A DNA stretch of 64,000 nt, from contig JAGBGX010000010.1 of NCBI GenBank assembly GCA_017935745.1, forward strand, positions 248,001 to 312,000, read 5' to 3'. Every line of letters starts with the position of its first letter. Position 1 is the stretch's first letter. The translations under genes and the position numbers were made by a program. Below, one piece after another: positions 49,886 to 59,258 of the stretch. The notes beneath the pieces are model-generated. The model made no database searches. It was not told the origin of the DNA and worked only from the letters and a program-made list of their open reading frames with translations. The stretch comes from Treponema sp. Its GTDB lineage: Bacteria > Spirochaetota > Spirochaetia > Treponematales > Treponemataceae.

Positions 49886-51151
49886 ATGAATATAGCTGAA
49901 GCCTGCGGACTGCTGCGAAAAGGCGCGTGCGAGCTTGCGCTTCATTCGGAATGCCGGAAAAACAAAGCGCTTCTGTGCGCCGCAGAATCAATAAGAAAGC
50001 ACAAGGCTGAAATTCTGTCAGCCAATGAAGATGATGTGAAAAAGGCGCGCTCAGGCGGAATGAGCGAAGCCCTGGTTGAGCGGCTTGCGCTTAACGATGC
50101 AAAATTCGCCTCGATTGTAAGCGGAATTGAAGATGTTGCCAGGCAGGGCGATCCTGTGGGCAGGGTTGTGAGCGGCTGGAGCACTCCTGACGGAATGCAG
50201 ATCCGGCAGGTGCGCGTTCCGCTGGGTGTTGTCGCGGTCATTTATGAAAGCAGGCCGAATGTCACTGCCGATGCGTTTGCCCTTGCATACAAAAGCGGAA
50301 ATGCAATTCTCTTGCGCGGCTCATCTTCTGCGCTCAGCTCAAACAAGGCGATTGTTGATGCAATTCAGGAAGGGCTGCATGATGCCGGGGTGGACGGCGT
50401 TGCAGATGCTGTTTATCTGTGCCGGAGCGCGAACCGTTCTGAAGTGAGTGAAATTCTTTCTGCTGTTGGAAAAATTGATGTTGTGCTTCCGCGCGGCTCA
50501 TCCCGCCTTATAAATCTTGTCGTGGAGCAGGCGAAGGTTCCTGTCATTCAGACTGGGGCCGGCGTCTGCCATCTGTATGTTGACGACGGAGCTGACATGG
50601 AGGCTGCGGCGCGCATCGCCATGAATGCAAAGACGCAGCGGCCGGGCGCATGCAATGCCATTGAGACAATTCTTGTGCATGAGCAGGCTGCGCAGGAATT
50701 TCTTCCGCGGCTTGCACAGCTGTTTGGAGAAACGGTTCAAATTCGTGCTGACGAGACATGCTTTTCTGTCTTGCAAAGCGCAGGATATAAAAACCTTGTT
50801 CCGGCAGCGGACGCAGACTTCGGCTTTGAATTCCTTGACTTTATCGTTGCGGTAAAAGCGGTCGCGTCTGTGGAAGGCGCAGTTGAATTTATAAACGCCC
50901 ATAACACAAAGCACAGCGAATGCATTGTCACTGCCAGCAGAAGCCATGCAAGGCTTTTTCAGCAGCGTGTGGATGCCGCCTGCGTTTATGTGAATGCAAG
51001 CACAAGATTTACTGACGGCGGCGTGTTCGGATTCGGAGCCGAGCTTGGAATCAGCACTCAGAAGCTTCATGCCCGCGGCCCGATGGGAGCTGAAGCGCTT
51101 ACGACAACAAAATTCCTCATCGACGGAGACGGCCAGATCAGGCAGGGCTGA
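49886..51151 (+). CDS. proA: glutamate-5-semialdehyde dehydrogenase
   Basis: 421 residues, normal length. VIYESRPNVTADAFALAYKSG, catalytic Cys in QRPGACNAIET, NHT-type IVTASRSHARLF and ASTRFTDGGVFGFGAELGIS. It reduces glutamyl phosphate to the semialdehyde in proline synthesis. proB and proC are not in the window. GGGAGG lies before the ATG. Confidence 0.96.
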   Translation: MNIAEACGLLRKGACELALHSECRKNKALLCAAESIRKHKAEILSANEDDVKKARSGGMSEALVERLALNDAKFASIVSGIEDVARQGDPVGRVVSGWSTPDGMQIRQVRVPLGVVAVIYESRPNVTADAFALAYKSGNAILLRGSSSALSSNKAIVDAIQEGLHDAGVDGVADAVYLCRSANRSEVSEILSAVGKIDVVLPRGSSRLINLVVEQAKVPVIQTGAGVCHLYVDDGADMEAAARIAMNAKTQRPGACNAIETILVHEQAAQEFLPRLAQLFGETVQIRADETCFSVLQSAGYKNLVPAADADFGFEFLDFIVAVKAVASVEGAVEFINAHNTKHSECIVTASRSHARLFQQRVDAACVYVNASTRFTDGGVFGFGAELGISTQKLHARGPMGAEALTTTKFLIDGDGQIRQG

Positions 51152-51177
51152 AATCCTAAATCCGCAGGAGGTGTAAT

Positions 51178-51210
51178 AAAAACTCTGCCTGAAATGGCGT
51201 CAGAGTTTTT
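51178..51210 (+). terminator. proA terminator
   Basis: AAAAACTCTG, 13-base loop, CAGAGTTTTTA. Confidence 0.8.
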
Positions 51211-51345
51211 ATTCGTGCGGAGGGTTTCATCCCTGCGGGGCTGCAAGCAGTACCCCGATGCTTGCGTCGCAATGAAGGGTATGAAACCCGACTGCGATAC
51301 CTTATGAGAACAACAACCTCGACGCTTGCGTCGAGGTTGTTGATT
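51211..51345 (+). repeat. GATTCGTGCGG repeat, family C (long copy)
   Basis: TTCGTGCGGAGGGTTTCATC opens it; inner GGGTTTCAT...ATGAAACCC arms; then GCGATACCTTATGAGAACAA and hairpin ACCTCGACGC-TT-GCGTCGAGGT; ends TGTTGATT. A family A leader follows at once. Confidence 0.8.
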
Positions 51346-51346
51346 C

Positions 51347-51456
51347 ACAAGTTCGCGTTGCGAACTTCCTTATCAAGTGCGTTTCTTCACTTCGTTGCAG
51401 AAACGCTTAAAAAGTCAGTCGATTGTTGAAACAATCTTCTTGACTTTTTATGGGAG
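51347..51456 (+). repeat. multi-hairpin leader repeat, family A, copy 4
   Basis: AAGTTCGCGTTGCGAACTT; GCGTTTCT...AGAAACGC; AAAAAGTCAGTCGATTG...TTCTTGACTTTTT; ATGGGAG. Lacks the GAAATAGC hairpin. The arms differ from other copies yet still pair. Confidence 0.85.
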
Positions 51457-51461
51457 AAAAA

Positions 51462-52409
51462 ATGGCGAAGCTGCTTGTCAGCGGACTGATAAATGTAGAG
51501 ATGAATGTGTGCGTTCACCGTTTTCCAGTTGAATACACTCCGATTGAATACGCATTTCATCAGGCGCAGGCTGATTTCAGCGGAGTTGCCCTTAATGTTA
51601 TCAATGCGCTTGACAGCCTCGGGGACGCGGTGGTTCCTGTTTCCATTTTGGGAAATGATTCTGTTGCCCGGACACTGATCTCCGGCTTTAAAGACAGAAA
51701 TATTCCGTGCGGACTTCTTGACTGCCGGATGGAGCAGACATGCACATCGGTTGTGCTGTTTGATGACTGCGGGCGGCGGAAGATTTACTGTGACTTAAAG
51801 GACGTCCAGGAGCTTGTTTTTCCCTTTGAGTCTGTAAAAAATGAAGCCGCTTCCTGTGATGCCCTTGTGCTCTGCAACATCAATTTTAATGATGAGCTGA
51901 TACGGAACGCCAAAAGCCTCGGCAAGCTTGTGCTCACTGATGTTCAGGACTTGAGCGATATCCATGATGCATACAACCGGCGGTTCCTGGAAAATGCTGA
52001 TATTGTTTTTTTGAGCGATGAAAAAATTTCAGACCGTCACGAGGACTTTTTGCTTTCGCTTTACCATGAGTATAAAAACAAAGTCATTGTCCTCGGGCAG
52101 GGAAAGAAAGGCGCGCTGATTCTGGATTCTGAAGAGGGGACTGTCTGTTCCGTTGAAAGCGTAATGACGCGGCCTGTTGTGAATACGGTCGGCGCAGGAG
52201 ATGCGCTTTTTTCCTGCTTTGCGCATTATTATGTGCAGGGGAAGCCGCCATTGGACTGCCTGAAAAAGGCGGTTGTTTTTGCTTCCTGGAAAATAGGCGA
52301 GTCAGGCGGAGCGAAGGGCTTTGCTGATGAAAAGCATCTTGACGGGCTGTGCAGCAGAATACAGCATGCGGTGCACAGGGTATGCGCATTCGATCCGCAC
52401 AAGAGCTAG
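51462..52409 (+). CDS. PfkB/ribokinase-family sugar kinase
   Basis: 315 residues from the ATG at 51462, fixed by GGGAG at 51452; the frame is open to 51450. LVSGLINVEMNVCVHRFPVE near the start, SGVALNVINAL substrate region, and NTVGAGDALFSCFAHYY with the catalytic Asp. The substrate is probably a sugar or nucleoside; no neighbour tells which. Preceded by a family A hairpin leader. Confidence 0.85.
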   Translation: MAKLLVSGLINVEMNVCVHRFPVEYTPIEYAFHQAQADFSGVALNVINALDSLGDAVVPVSILGNDSVARTLISGFKDRNIPCGLLDCRMEQTCTSVVLFDDCGRRKIYCDLKDVQELVFPFESVKNEAASCDALVLCNINFNDELIRNAKSLGKLVLTDVQDLSDIHDAYNRRFLENADIVFLSDEKISDRHEDFLLSLYHEYKNKVIVLGQGKKGALILDSEEGTVCSVESVMTRPVVNTVGAGDALFSCFAHYYVQGKPPLDCLKKAVVFASWKIGESGGAKGFADEKHLDGLCSRIQHAVHRVCAFDPHKS

Positions 52410-52413
52410 CAGA

Positions 52414-52498
52414 GCGGGTTTCATACCTTTCATGCAACGCGAGCGTCGAGGTACTGCTTGCAGCCCCGCAGGGATGAAACCCTCCGCACGAATCAAGA
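52414..52498 (-). repeat. GATTCGTGCGG repeat, family C, between convergent genes
   Basis: Minus sense TTGATTCGTGCGGAGGGTTT onwards, up to AAAGGTATGAAACCCGC. Its first TGA is the stop codon of the lipoprotein gene (52493-52495). Confidence 0.8.
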
Positions 52499-53740
52499 GA
52501 ATGAGAAATCAGTTATTTGTACTGTCGTAGGCTCGGAAACCCGGAATAAGACCGCCGCAAATTCATAGTTATCTGCAAACATTTCTATGTCCGGTGTAAA
52601 TGAAAAGTAAAAGCCGTTGGCAGTGGTGGTGGTGATTCCGATTTCCTGTATGCCGTTTTTGAGCGTGTACAAATAAAATGTAATGGTAACGTTTTCAGCA
52701 GTGCTTGGTCCGCCGCTTATCGAAGCATTCGGTGGTATTCTGCTTGGCTCTGTGTACAGACCGCAAAGACCTCCATACGCCTGAGTATCGGAAAATGTGA
52801 ACGAATAATAACTGGTTCCGTTGCCTTCCGAAACTTTCACTCCCGCAGTATTCGGCGGATAACATGTCGGATTCCATCCTGAACCCGAAGCTGCGCTTGC
52901 GTCTAATTCCGGCTTTTGTATCGTTACGGTGCCGTTCCCGGAGGAAACGGCCGCACGAAGAATTCCTCTCCAAGATACTGGATCACTTGTAACGCCGCCG
53001 CCCGATGTTTTTTGTCTTACAGGAATATGTATTGTGTATTCGTTAAAATCAGTTCCCAGTTCGCACTGCCGGACAATGCCGAGCGGCTCATGCTCCGTGT
53101 CCTGAAAATAAAAATTCACTGCTGTAGGCTCGGAAGCCTTTGCAGAAAATTTCAGTGCAGTGTTTGAACTGTTTACGCTGTATTTAGTTATATCATTCAC
53201 ATACACATACGGAATATCGGAATTCACAAGCCGTACTGATGTGCCGTCCGTTGCAGAGGCAGAAAATTCGACATCGTTGCGGTAGCTTTTGAATTTCGCA
53301 TCTTTTTTGAAGTACGTGGAATACTGTGCAAGCCACGCTCCGTCTTCCCCGGAAATAAAAAAGTCGCTTTTATAAAGAAGAGAAGCCGCAATGTTCACGT
53401 CAGTGGTTTCATCTTTTTTTACAGTTGCGGTTGTGGAACCGTGCGCGCCCGCATAGTCAGATTCATCGAGCGCAAACACATCGACAGTGATCTGTCCAAC
53501 GGAAATCCGTTCAAAATAAATCGTTTCGCCCGGTGCGCCTGTTTTTGCAGTCGGCTCGCCGTCTTCATTTGTGATGATGACTTCATAGCTGGAAATATCA
53601 CTGAGCGTGTATTGTGCCGCCCGGCTGTCCGAATTTCCCGGCAGAGTGACTCTTACATCAGCATCCGAATCGGAAGCATGCTGCATGCACGACATCAAAA
53701 AAAGCGAAATGACAAAAAATGACACCGTAAATTTTTTCAT
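52493..53740 (-). CDS. large unknown lipoprotein
   Basis: 415 residues. Signal MKKFTVSFFVISLFLMSC with lipidated Cys18, followed by a Ser/Asp linker. A repeated beta pattern and a bacterial Ig-like N-terminal part (YEVIITNEDGEPTAKTGAPG) follow; from about residue 130 jelly-roll-like strands (FSASATDGTSVRLVNSDIP, NFYFQDTEHEPLG). Likely surface-exposed carbohydrate-binding or adhesive protein. The stop codon is provided by the adjoining family C repeat. It has a family A leader. Confidence 0.75.
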   Translation of the reverse strand: MKKFTVSFFVISLFLMSCMQHASDSDADVRVTLPGNSDSRAAQYTLSDISSYEVIITNEDGEPTAKTGAPGETIYFERISVGQITVDVFALDESDYAGAHGSTTATVKKDETTDVNIAASLLYKSDFFISGEDGAWLAQYSTYFKKDAKFKSYRNDVEFSASATDGTSVRLVNSDIPYVYVNDITKYSVNSSNTALKFSAKASEPTAVNFYFQDTEHEPLGIVRQCELGTDFNEYTIHIPVRQKTSGGGVTSDPVSWRGILRAAVSSGNGTVTIQKPELDASAASGSGWNPTCYPPNTAGVKVSEGNGTSYYSFTFSDTQAYGGLCGLYTEPSRIPPNASISGGPSTAENVTITFYLYTLKNGIQEIGITTTTANGFYFSFTPDIEMFADNYEFAAVLFRVSEPTTVQITDFSFS

Positions 53741-53748
53741 ACTAAGCT

Positions 53749-53897
53749 CCCATAAAAAGTCAATGAAGAGAGTATCAACTCTCGAATTGACTTTTTATGC
53801 AACTTCGCAACACAGTGAGAAGTTGCAGTTGATAACAAAGTTTGCAACGCAAACTTGATAAGATAAAAACTGACGCTATTTTAGGCTATCTCCTTGT
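53749..53897 (-). repeat. multi-hairpin leader repeat, family A, copy 5
   Basis: Minus sense: AAAATAGCGTCAG module with GATAAAA-like arms; AAGTTTGCGTTGCAAACTT; GCAACTTC...GAAGTTGC; AAAAAGTCAATTCGAG...TTGACTTTTT; ATGGGAG before the lipoprotein gene. Confidence 0.85.
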
Positions 53898-53904
53898 AAA
53901 AATG

Positions 53905-54717
53905 CTATTGAATTGTTACGGTTACGGACGCACTTCCGAATTCTTTGGGAGGTACGCTTTCCTGCTGTAAAAGATGCGCAGGACGCGGCCCCTGTTTGTC
54001 TGATGATGTTGATACAGCTTCCTGAAACTGCATGCTTTGCGTTGCATCGGCAAGCGCGCTTGTGCGCTTTACGGCTGCATCGCGAGGAGCCGTTTTTCCT
54101 GCCGGTGAAAACGAAGCCGACTGACCTTTGAATACTGCGGTTTCCCCTTTGTTTTTAAAGGCGGATTCTGTTGCGGCCAGTCCGCCGCTTTCCGCATTTT
54201 CAGAAGAAATCATCGGGCCTTTCATCGGTTTTTGTGTTTTCCACGTTGAAACAACACCTTCGTGCGTTTCGATTTTTGTCGAAAGAAATGCGTTTGTCAC
54301 CGTCAGTTCTGTTCCGCGGACGGAAGCCGTTGCAACCGGGCTGCGGATCATGTAGTTCGCGCGGTGGTCAGCCGTCTTTTTTATTTCGGACTTTACGGAG
54401 CCGGCTGACAGGTAGACGCTTGTCTTGTCGCCGGATGCGTCTTCCGCAAGCTGCTCGACTGTCATGCGGGAAAGCTGTGCAACGGTGATTTTGGAATTTT
54501 CATGCGCGCTTGAAAGCGCAATGACGGCTTCCGATTTAAAGCCGGTCTGGATTATGTCGCCTGCCTTCAGCACATCGCCGATGACCGCCGTTTTCCACGT
54601 GTTTCCTGCCTGTGCCACCTGCACTTTTCCCGTTACGGAAATCAGCTTTGCTTCAATTGAAAATGCCCGGAACGCAAAAAGCGCAACGGCAGCTGTTGCC
54701 AGCAATTTTTTTTTCAT
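53905..54717 (-). CDS. FecR-domain exported protein
   Basis: 270 residues. Signal peptide (MKKKLLATAAVALFAFRAFS), FecR core (VTGKVQVAQAGNTWKTAVIG, AGDIIQTGFKSEAVIALS, RSPVATASVRGTELTV) and a low-complexity C-terminus. FecR-type domains are common beside CHASE2 cyclases, where they may pass on an envelope signal. Third gene of a minus-strand run (42 bases after the barrel gene). Confidence 0.85.
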   Translation of the reverse strand: MKKKLLATAAVALFAFRAFSIEAKLISVTGKVQVAQAGNTWKTAVIGDVLKAGDIIQTGFKSEAVIALSSAHENSKITVAQLSRMTVEQLAEDASGDKTSVYLSAGSVKSEIKKTADHRANYMIRSPVATASVRGTELTVTNAFLSTKIETHEGVVSTWKTQKPMKGPMISSENAESGGLAATESAFKNKGETAVFKGQSASFSPAGKTAPRDAAVKRTSALADATQSMQFQEAVSTSSDKQGPRPAHLLQQESVPPKEFGSASVTVTIQ

Positions 54718-54759
54718 GCAGACCTCTCTTCGTGCAAGAATGAATATCCAAGGCAGACG

Positions 54760-55905
54760 CTACAACGCCAGCTTTGCCTTAAACGATAATTCACAGTAAT
54801 GCTCGCCGGACGAATGCGCGTCAATATACTGAATCCAGTCGATGCTGGACTGCACATCGCTTGCGATTTGCAATACCACGCCCAGATTGTATTGACAGCC
54901 TTTGAATTCGTACTGCTCCGTGCCGTCAAAAACCGCATCGAATCCTGCGGAAAACAGCGACACATCGGCAGGCTTTGAAAGCACGGAAATTCCCGCCATG
55001 AGAATATCCGTAAATTCAGGTTCCGACGCTGAGCTGTATGCGGTCATGCTGGTGATTCCCGTAAAGTCCTTTCCTGCGAACAAGACGTCAAGGTTCACCG
55101 CAGTTTCGGTAAAATAATAGCTGACTGTGCCTTTTGCGAACGGCGAAATTGTGACGGATTCATCATACTGTGAAAAGCCCATGCTCGCGCAGGCATCATA
55201 CATCAGGCTGCGGTATATCGGGCCGGCAATTGATATCGTTCCGTAGAACCGGTTGTACATCGTTTCGTTTATGCGGACTGACGCAATTCCCTGGACGGAA
55301 ACCGACTGGTACAAAAACACGTTTGGAAATGTTGCTGTCACCATGGCGTTTACGTATTTGTCGGCAAGCGAATAGAGCTTTTCATCGTCCGGCAAATCAA
55401 AATCCTTTGCATTCCGCATTTTCACGATGTTTCCGTTCAAGAGTCCTGTGTACGAGCCGGAAATCTGTACGGCATATTGGCCGCCTGTGAACGATACGCG
55501 AAGTCCGTCTGCGTTCTGAGCAAAAATCCGCGATGTTGCATCAGCGGTGAAAAAACGTCCGGCATCGATTTCCAAAAAACCGCGCCCGGTGTCAGTTCCC
55601 CATACGTATTTGAAAAGCTGAAGATCAGCATAATTCGCATCGAATGATGTGCGGTCATCGTATTCAAAGCGGTACAGTCCTTCCGCGGCAAGATAGTGCG
55701 AAACGCCTTTTCCGAACGGAATTTTCAGCCACGCGGAAACTTCATTCTGTTGATTCAAATAGTAAGAATTGTTTCCGATTGCCTCAATCCGCGAATCATT
55801 TGAAAGCAAAAATCCGTAGTCGAATGCAGCAGCAGATGCAAGGCAGAGACAGGCTGTAAGATAAGCGGAGGATTTTATCCCGATGATGTTACATCGTTTT
55901 TTCAT
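54760..55905 (-). CDS. putative outer membrane barrel protein
   Basis: 381 residues from the ATG at 55905; overlap of 17 bases with the upstream gene. Signal peptide (ACLCLASAAAFDYG), then about 350 residues of alternating amphipathic strands (LNQQNEVSAWLKIPFGKGVS, YLAAEGLYRFEYDDRTSFDA) and a hydrophobic end. Probably forms a barrel, but there is no named family. Confidence 0.65.
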   Translation of the reverse strand: MKKRCNIIGIKSSAYLTACLCLASAAAFDYGFLLSNDSRIEAIGNNSYYLNQQNEVSAWLKIPFGKGVSHYLAAEGLYRFEYDDRTSFDANYADLQLFKYVWGTDTGRGFLEIDAGRFFTADATSRIFAQNADGLRVSFTGGQYAVQISGSYTGLLNGNIVKMRNAKDFDLPDDEKLYSLADKYVNAMVTATFPNVFLYQSVSVQGIASVRINETMYNRFYGTISIAGPIYRSLMYDACASMGFSQYDESVTISPFAKGTVSYYFTETAVNLDVLFAGKDFTGITSMTAYSSASEPEFTDILMAGISVLSKPADVSLFSAGFDAVFDGTEQYEFKGCQYNLGVVLQIASDVQSSIDWIQYIDAHSSGEHYCELSFKAKLAL

Positions 55906-56356
55906 TCTGATTCTGCTCCGCTGCCAGCGCATTCAAAAGCCCGATTGCGTCCGCGCCGCTTACGCTCATCATCGGGTCTGCGCAGGACGGAATATATCCT
56001 TTTGCGCGGAATTCCCTGTAGGAATATCTGGCGGATTTTTTTGTGAGCGTGAACATCATGCCGCCTTTTGCGCGCGAAGTTTTTGCATACAGCGCGCACA
56101 GCTCCTTGAGCGAAATCCGTTCGTCCGGCTCCAGAGCGGGAGAAACGCAGCCTGACGCACGGAGCGCTTCATAAGACTGCCGCTCGTCAGCTTCTTCTTC
56201 CGCCGCACCGAACTGCTGCGCCGCCAGATACGAAGCCTGCGCCACCGTAATTTCCTGCGATTCGATGATCCGGGAAATCGTTTCAAAATTCTGGGACACT
56301 GCCGCAATCTGCACGGCACAGAACAAAAACGCGGCGGCGAGAGCCTTTTTTCTCAT
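55889..56356 (-). CDS. small exported protein before the barrel gene
   Basis: 155 residues from the ATG at 56356. Signal MRKKALAAAFLFCAVQIAAVS, helical body (ITVAQASYLAAQQFGAAEEE) with short repeats like those of SLH-type or lipoprotein partners; unrecognised. First gene of the run to the FecR gene, divergent from the cyclase. Confidence 0.65.
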   Translation of the reverse strand: MRKKALAAAFLFCAVQIAAVSQNFETISRIIESQEITVAQASYLAAQQFGAAEEEADERQSYEALRASGCVSPALEPDERISLKELCALYAKTSRAKGGMMFTLTKKSARYSYREFRAKGYIPSCADPMMSVSGADAIGLLNALAAEQNQNEKTM

Positions 56357-56508
56357 TACAAACTCCTGATGACGGCTGTTACTGCAAAATGCCGCATTTC
56401 CGTGCATTGTTTGAAACAGCGGTTTACTGATATACTACTGAAAAATGCAGTTTCAGATAATAGTATACAGTAAAATAAAACTTATTTTTACACAAGAGGA
56501 AAACAACA

Positions 56509-59232
56509 TTGAAACGAAATAAAAACAGTGGTATCATTATATGCTCAGTTTTCATTCTGGCGGCAGCAGGCGCGCTCGGACTGTTCCGGAAATTTGAGTA
56601 CAGGATTTTTGACCTTCTGCTCGCCGCAAAAAAAGCTCCGGCGGAATCCGCGGACATTCTGCTTGTGGAGGCGGACAATATTTCCCTTGAGAACATCGGG
56701 CCGTGGCCGTGGAAGCGCGATGTCTATGCGAATATGCTTCTGCGGATGAAGGAGCTGGGCGCACGGACGGCAGTATTCGACATCGAATTTCTTTCGCCGT
56801 CAAATTTCCCGGAATGCGATGATGTGTTCGCGCGCTCAATTCAATTTTTCGGAAACACATTCCTTACTATCAACGCCGCCAATCTCGACATACCGTATTC
56901 GCAGGAGGAGCTTGACTACGTTCAGAGCCGGTTTCTGCTGCACGCTGACGGCGACACGGATGCGCTCGTCCTCGGAAACTGTAAGACGTTGTACGAGGCG
57001 CAGAAGGACTCGCTTTGGGGATTCGGCAGAACCGACTGGAGCAGCGCCGAGACAAAAAACGAATTTGCGGCAGGGCTTTCTCCGGCGATGCATGAATTCA
57101 TTTCGCGGGCGGCGGGCGCAGGTTTTACAAACACCGTTATTGACACGGACGGAACGCGGCGTCGCATCGAGCTTTTAAAATATCAGGACGAATATCAAAA
57201 ATCCGCCGTACAGCTTGCATTCTGTCCGCTGCTTGCAGAGCTGAAGCCGCAGAAAATCATACGCACAAAAAACACGCTCATTCTGAAAGATGCTGCGCGC
57301 GGCGGCAAAACGGAAGACATACACATTCCGCTCGACTCATACGGCAGAATGATTATAAACTGGAGCCACAAAAAATATAAGGATTCCTTCCGGCACGAAA
57401 GCATTTTGTTTTTAGACACGCTTGAAAAATCGGAGCAGAACATTGTGCGTGCCCTCCATCTCATTCATGAAAACCTCTGCGGAATGCAAAGCCAGATTCC
57501 TGTCCGCGCGTTTGCCGAAAGCAGCTCGAATCTTTTGAGCTGGTACAAGGACATTTCGGATTATAAAGCATATCTTCTTTCGCTGTGCGAAGGCTACGGA
57601 AACAATTCCGAGCCGCTCAACGGCGGAATAAGCGGAGCATTGTACGAAGACTATTTTTCCCTGCGCGCTGATTTTTTTGAATCGCTCAAGGCATGGACAC
57701 AAAGCGGAGACGCAGACACAATTCAAGAAGTGCTTTTTGAAAACCGTGATGCTTTGGGTGAAGCGCAGTACGTACAATCCGCCGCCTCGCTCGGTGAGCT
57801 GTTTGAAGTCCTTTCCCACGATGTCTCGCTGTACACCGGGCTGCTTGAAGAAAAATCCGCCGTGTACAAAGACGCGTTCTGCATTATCGGAAACACTGCC
57901 AGTTCCACGGCGGACTTGGGGACAACTCCGTTTGAGCGCGCCTATCCGAACCTCGGAACCCACGCGAATGTCTACAGTACAATCCGCAGCGGCGGCTTTA
58001 TCACGCCCGTTCATCCGCTGTGGGGAATTCTCGCCGCCGCGCTTCTTGTTCTTTTGCAGGAACTGTTTGCGCAGAAAAAAAAGCCGTTCATGCAGAACGT
58101 GCTTGGAATCGGTGCGGTCATGATTTCTGCGCTGATTCCCGTTCTGCTCATGCGCTGGTTCGGAATGTATGTTCCGGCATTCACGCCTGTCCTGATTGCG
58201 CTTGCAGGCTTCCTTGAAATCACCGTCCTGCGCTTTTCTGATTCGGAAAAGGAGAAAAGATTCTTGCAGGCAACATTCGGAGCCTACGTTGCGCCGGCTG
58301 TCGTCGAGCAGATTGTGCATCACCCGGAGCTTGCAAGTCTCGGCGGAAAAAGCGAGAATCTGACGGCCCTCTTTTCCGACGTAAAAACATTTTCAGGCTT
58401 CACGGAAGTCATCAACAACGAGTACGGCGAGGAGAAGGGAGCGGAAAAACTTGTTGAGATTCTGAACGAATATCTCGGCGACCTGAGCGACGCAATCATG
58501 GAGCAGGGCGGAACAATCGACAAGTATGTCGGCGATGAAATCGTCTCATTTTTCGGCGCGCCGGTTCCGCGAGAAAACAATGCCTTCGATGCCTGCGCTG
58601 CCGCTGTCAGAATGCTTCAGGCGGAAAAACGGTTCAATGAAAGGAACTGGGACAGGCTCCCGGTGAATCCGCGCACAGGCGAACCGTTCTATCTGCACAG
58701 CCGCATCGGACTGAACAGCGGAATGATGGTCGTGGGCAATATGGGAACAGAAAAAAAACTGAACTATACCGTGATGGGAAACAACGTGAATCTTGCAAGC
58801 CGCCTTGAGGGCGCGAACAAAGTGTACGGCTCGTGGATTATCGCAAGCGAGTCAACGTGGAAAAAGGCGGACAGCGGCGCGTACAAAGGAAAGCTCGTCG
58901 CACGGAAATTCGACAACGTGCGCGTCGTGAACGTAAAAAAGCCGGTCGGCATTTACAATATTCTGGGACTGAAGGAAGAGCTTTCTTCTGAGCAGATTGA
59001 AGCGGCAAGGCTGTTCAACATCGGAATGGAGCTGTATCTGAACGGAAGCGGCACGCCGGAAGCCGGAAAAGACATCGCGGAGCTTGCGGAAGCCGCCTCG
59101 TATTTTGAAAAGGCCGCCGCCCTGTATCCGCCCGATGCATCTTCAGCCGTGTTTGCCGAACGATGCACCGGCTTTATTCAGAACGGCGTTCCCGCGCTGT
59201 GGGACGGCGTTTATACAATGAAGTCAAAATAG
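56509..59232 (+). CDS. CHASE2-domain class III adenylate/guanylate cyclase
   Basis: 907 residues from a TTG with AGAGGAAAA upstream. N-terminal anchor, a CHASE2 sensor of about 450 residues outside the membrane (VEADNISLENIGPWPWKRDV, TDGTRRRIELL), three membrane helices near residue 500-570 (LWGILAAALLVLLQELF, VLGIGAVMISALIPVLLM, FTPVLIALAGFLEITVL), then the catalytic domain. There, metal-binding Asp residues lie in LFSDVKTFSGFT and YVGDEIVSFFG, and the transition-state Asn/Arg in MGNNVNLASRLEG. Makes cAMP or cGMP in response to an envelope cue. FecR and barrel genes are divergent beside it. Confidence 0.92.
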   Translation: MKRNKNSGIIICSVFILAAAGALGLFRKFEYRIFDLLLAAKKAPAESADILLVEADNISLENIGPWPWKRDVYANMLLRMKELGARTAVFDIEFLSPSNFPECDDVFARSIQFFGNTFLTINAANLDIPYSQEELDYVQSRFLLHADGDTDALVLGNCKTLYEAQKDSLWGFGRTDWSSAETKNEFAAGLSPAMHEFISRAAGAGFTNTVIDTDGTRRRIELLKYQDEYQKSAVQLAFCPLLAELKPQKIIRTKNTLILKDAARGGKTEDIHIPLDSYGRMIINWSHKKYKDSFRHESILFLDTLEKSEQNIVRALHLIHENLCGMQSQIPVRAFAESSSNLLSWYKDISDYKAYLLSLCEGYGNNSEPLNGGISGALYEDYFSLRADFFESLKAWTQSGDADTIQEVLFENRDALGEAQYVQSAASLGELFEVLSHDVSLYTGLLEEKSAVYKDAFCIIGNTASSTADLGTTPFERAYPNLGTHANVYSTIRSGGFITPVHPLWGILAAALLVLLQELFAQKKKPFMQNVLGIGAVMISALIPVLLMRWFGMYVPAFTPVLIALAGFLEITVLRFSDSEKEKRFLQATFGAYVAPAVVEQIVHHPELASLGGKSENLTALFSDVKTFSGFTEVINNEYGEEKGAEKLVEILNEYLGDLSDAIMEQGGTIDKYVGDEIVSFFGAPVPRENNAFDACAAAVRMLQAEKRFNERNWDRLPVNPRTGEPFYLHSRIGLNSGMMVVGNMGTEKKLNYTVMGNNVNLASRLEGANKVYGSWIIASESTWKKADSGAYKGKLVARKFDNVRVVNVKKPVGIYNILGLKEELSSEQIEAARLFNIGMELYLNGSGTPEAGKDIAELAEAASYFEKAAALYPPDASSAVFAERCTGFIQNGVPALWDGVYTMKSK

Positions 59233-59258
59233 CTGCTTGTTTTCCGTAAGCTTTTCCG

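Noticed and set aside
57412-58323. 303-residue minus-strand ORF
   Set aside because: Antisense to the CHASE2 cyclase, low-complexity basic composition, no start signals.
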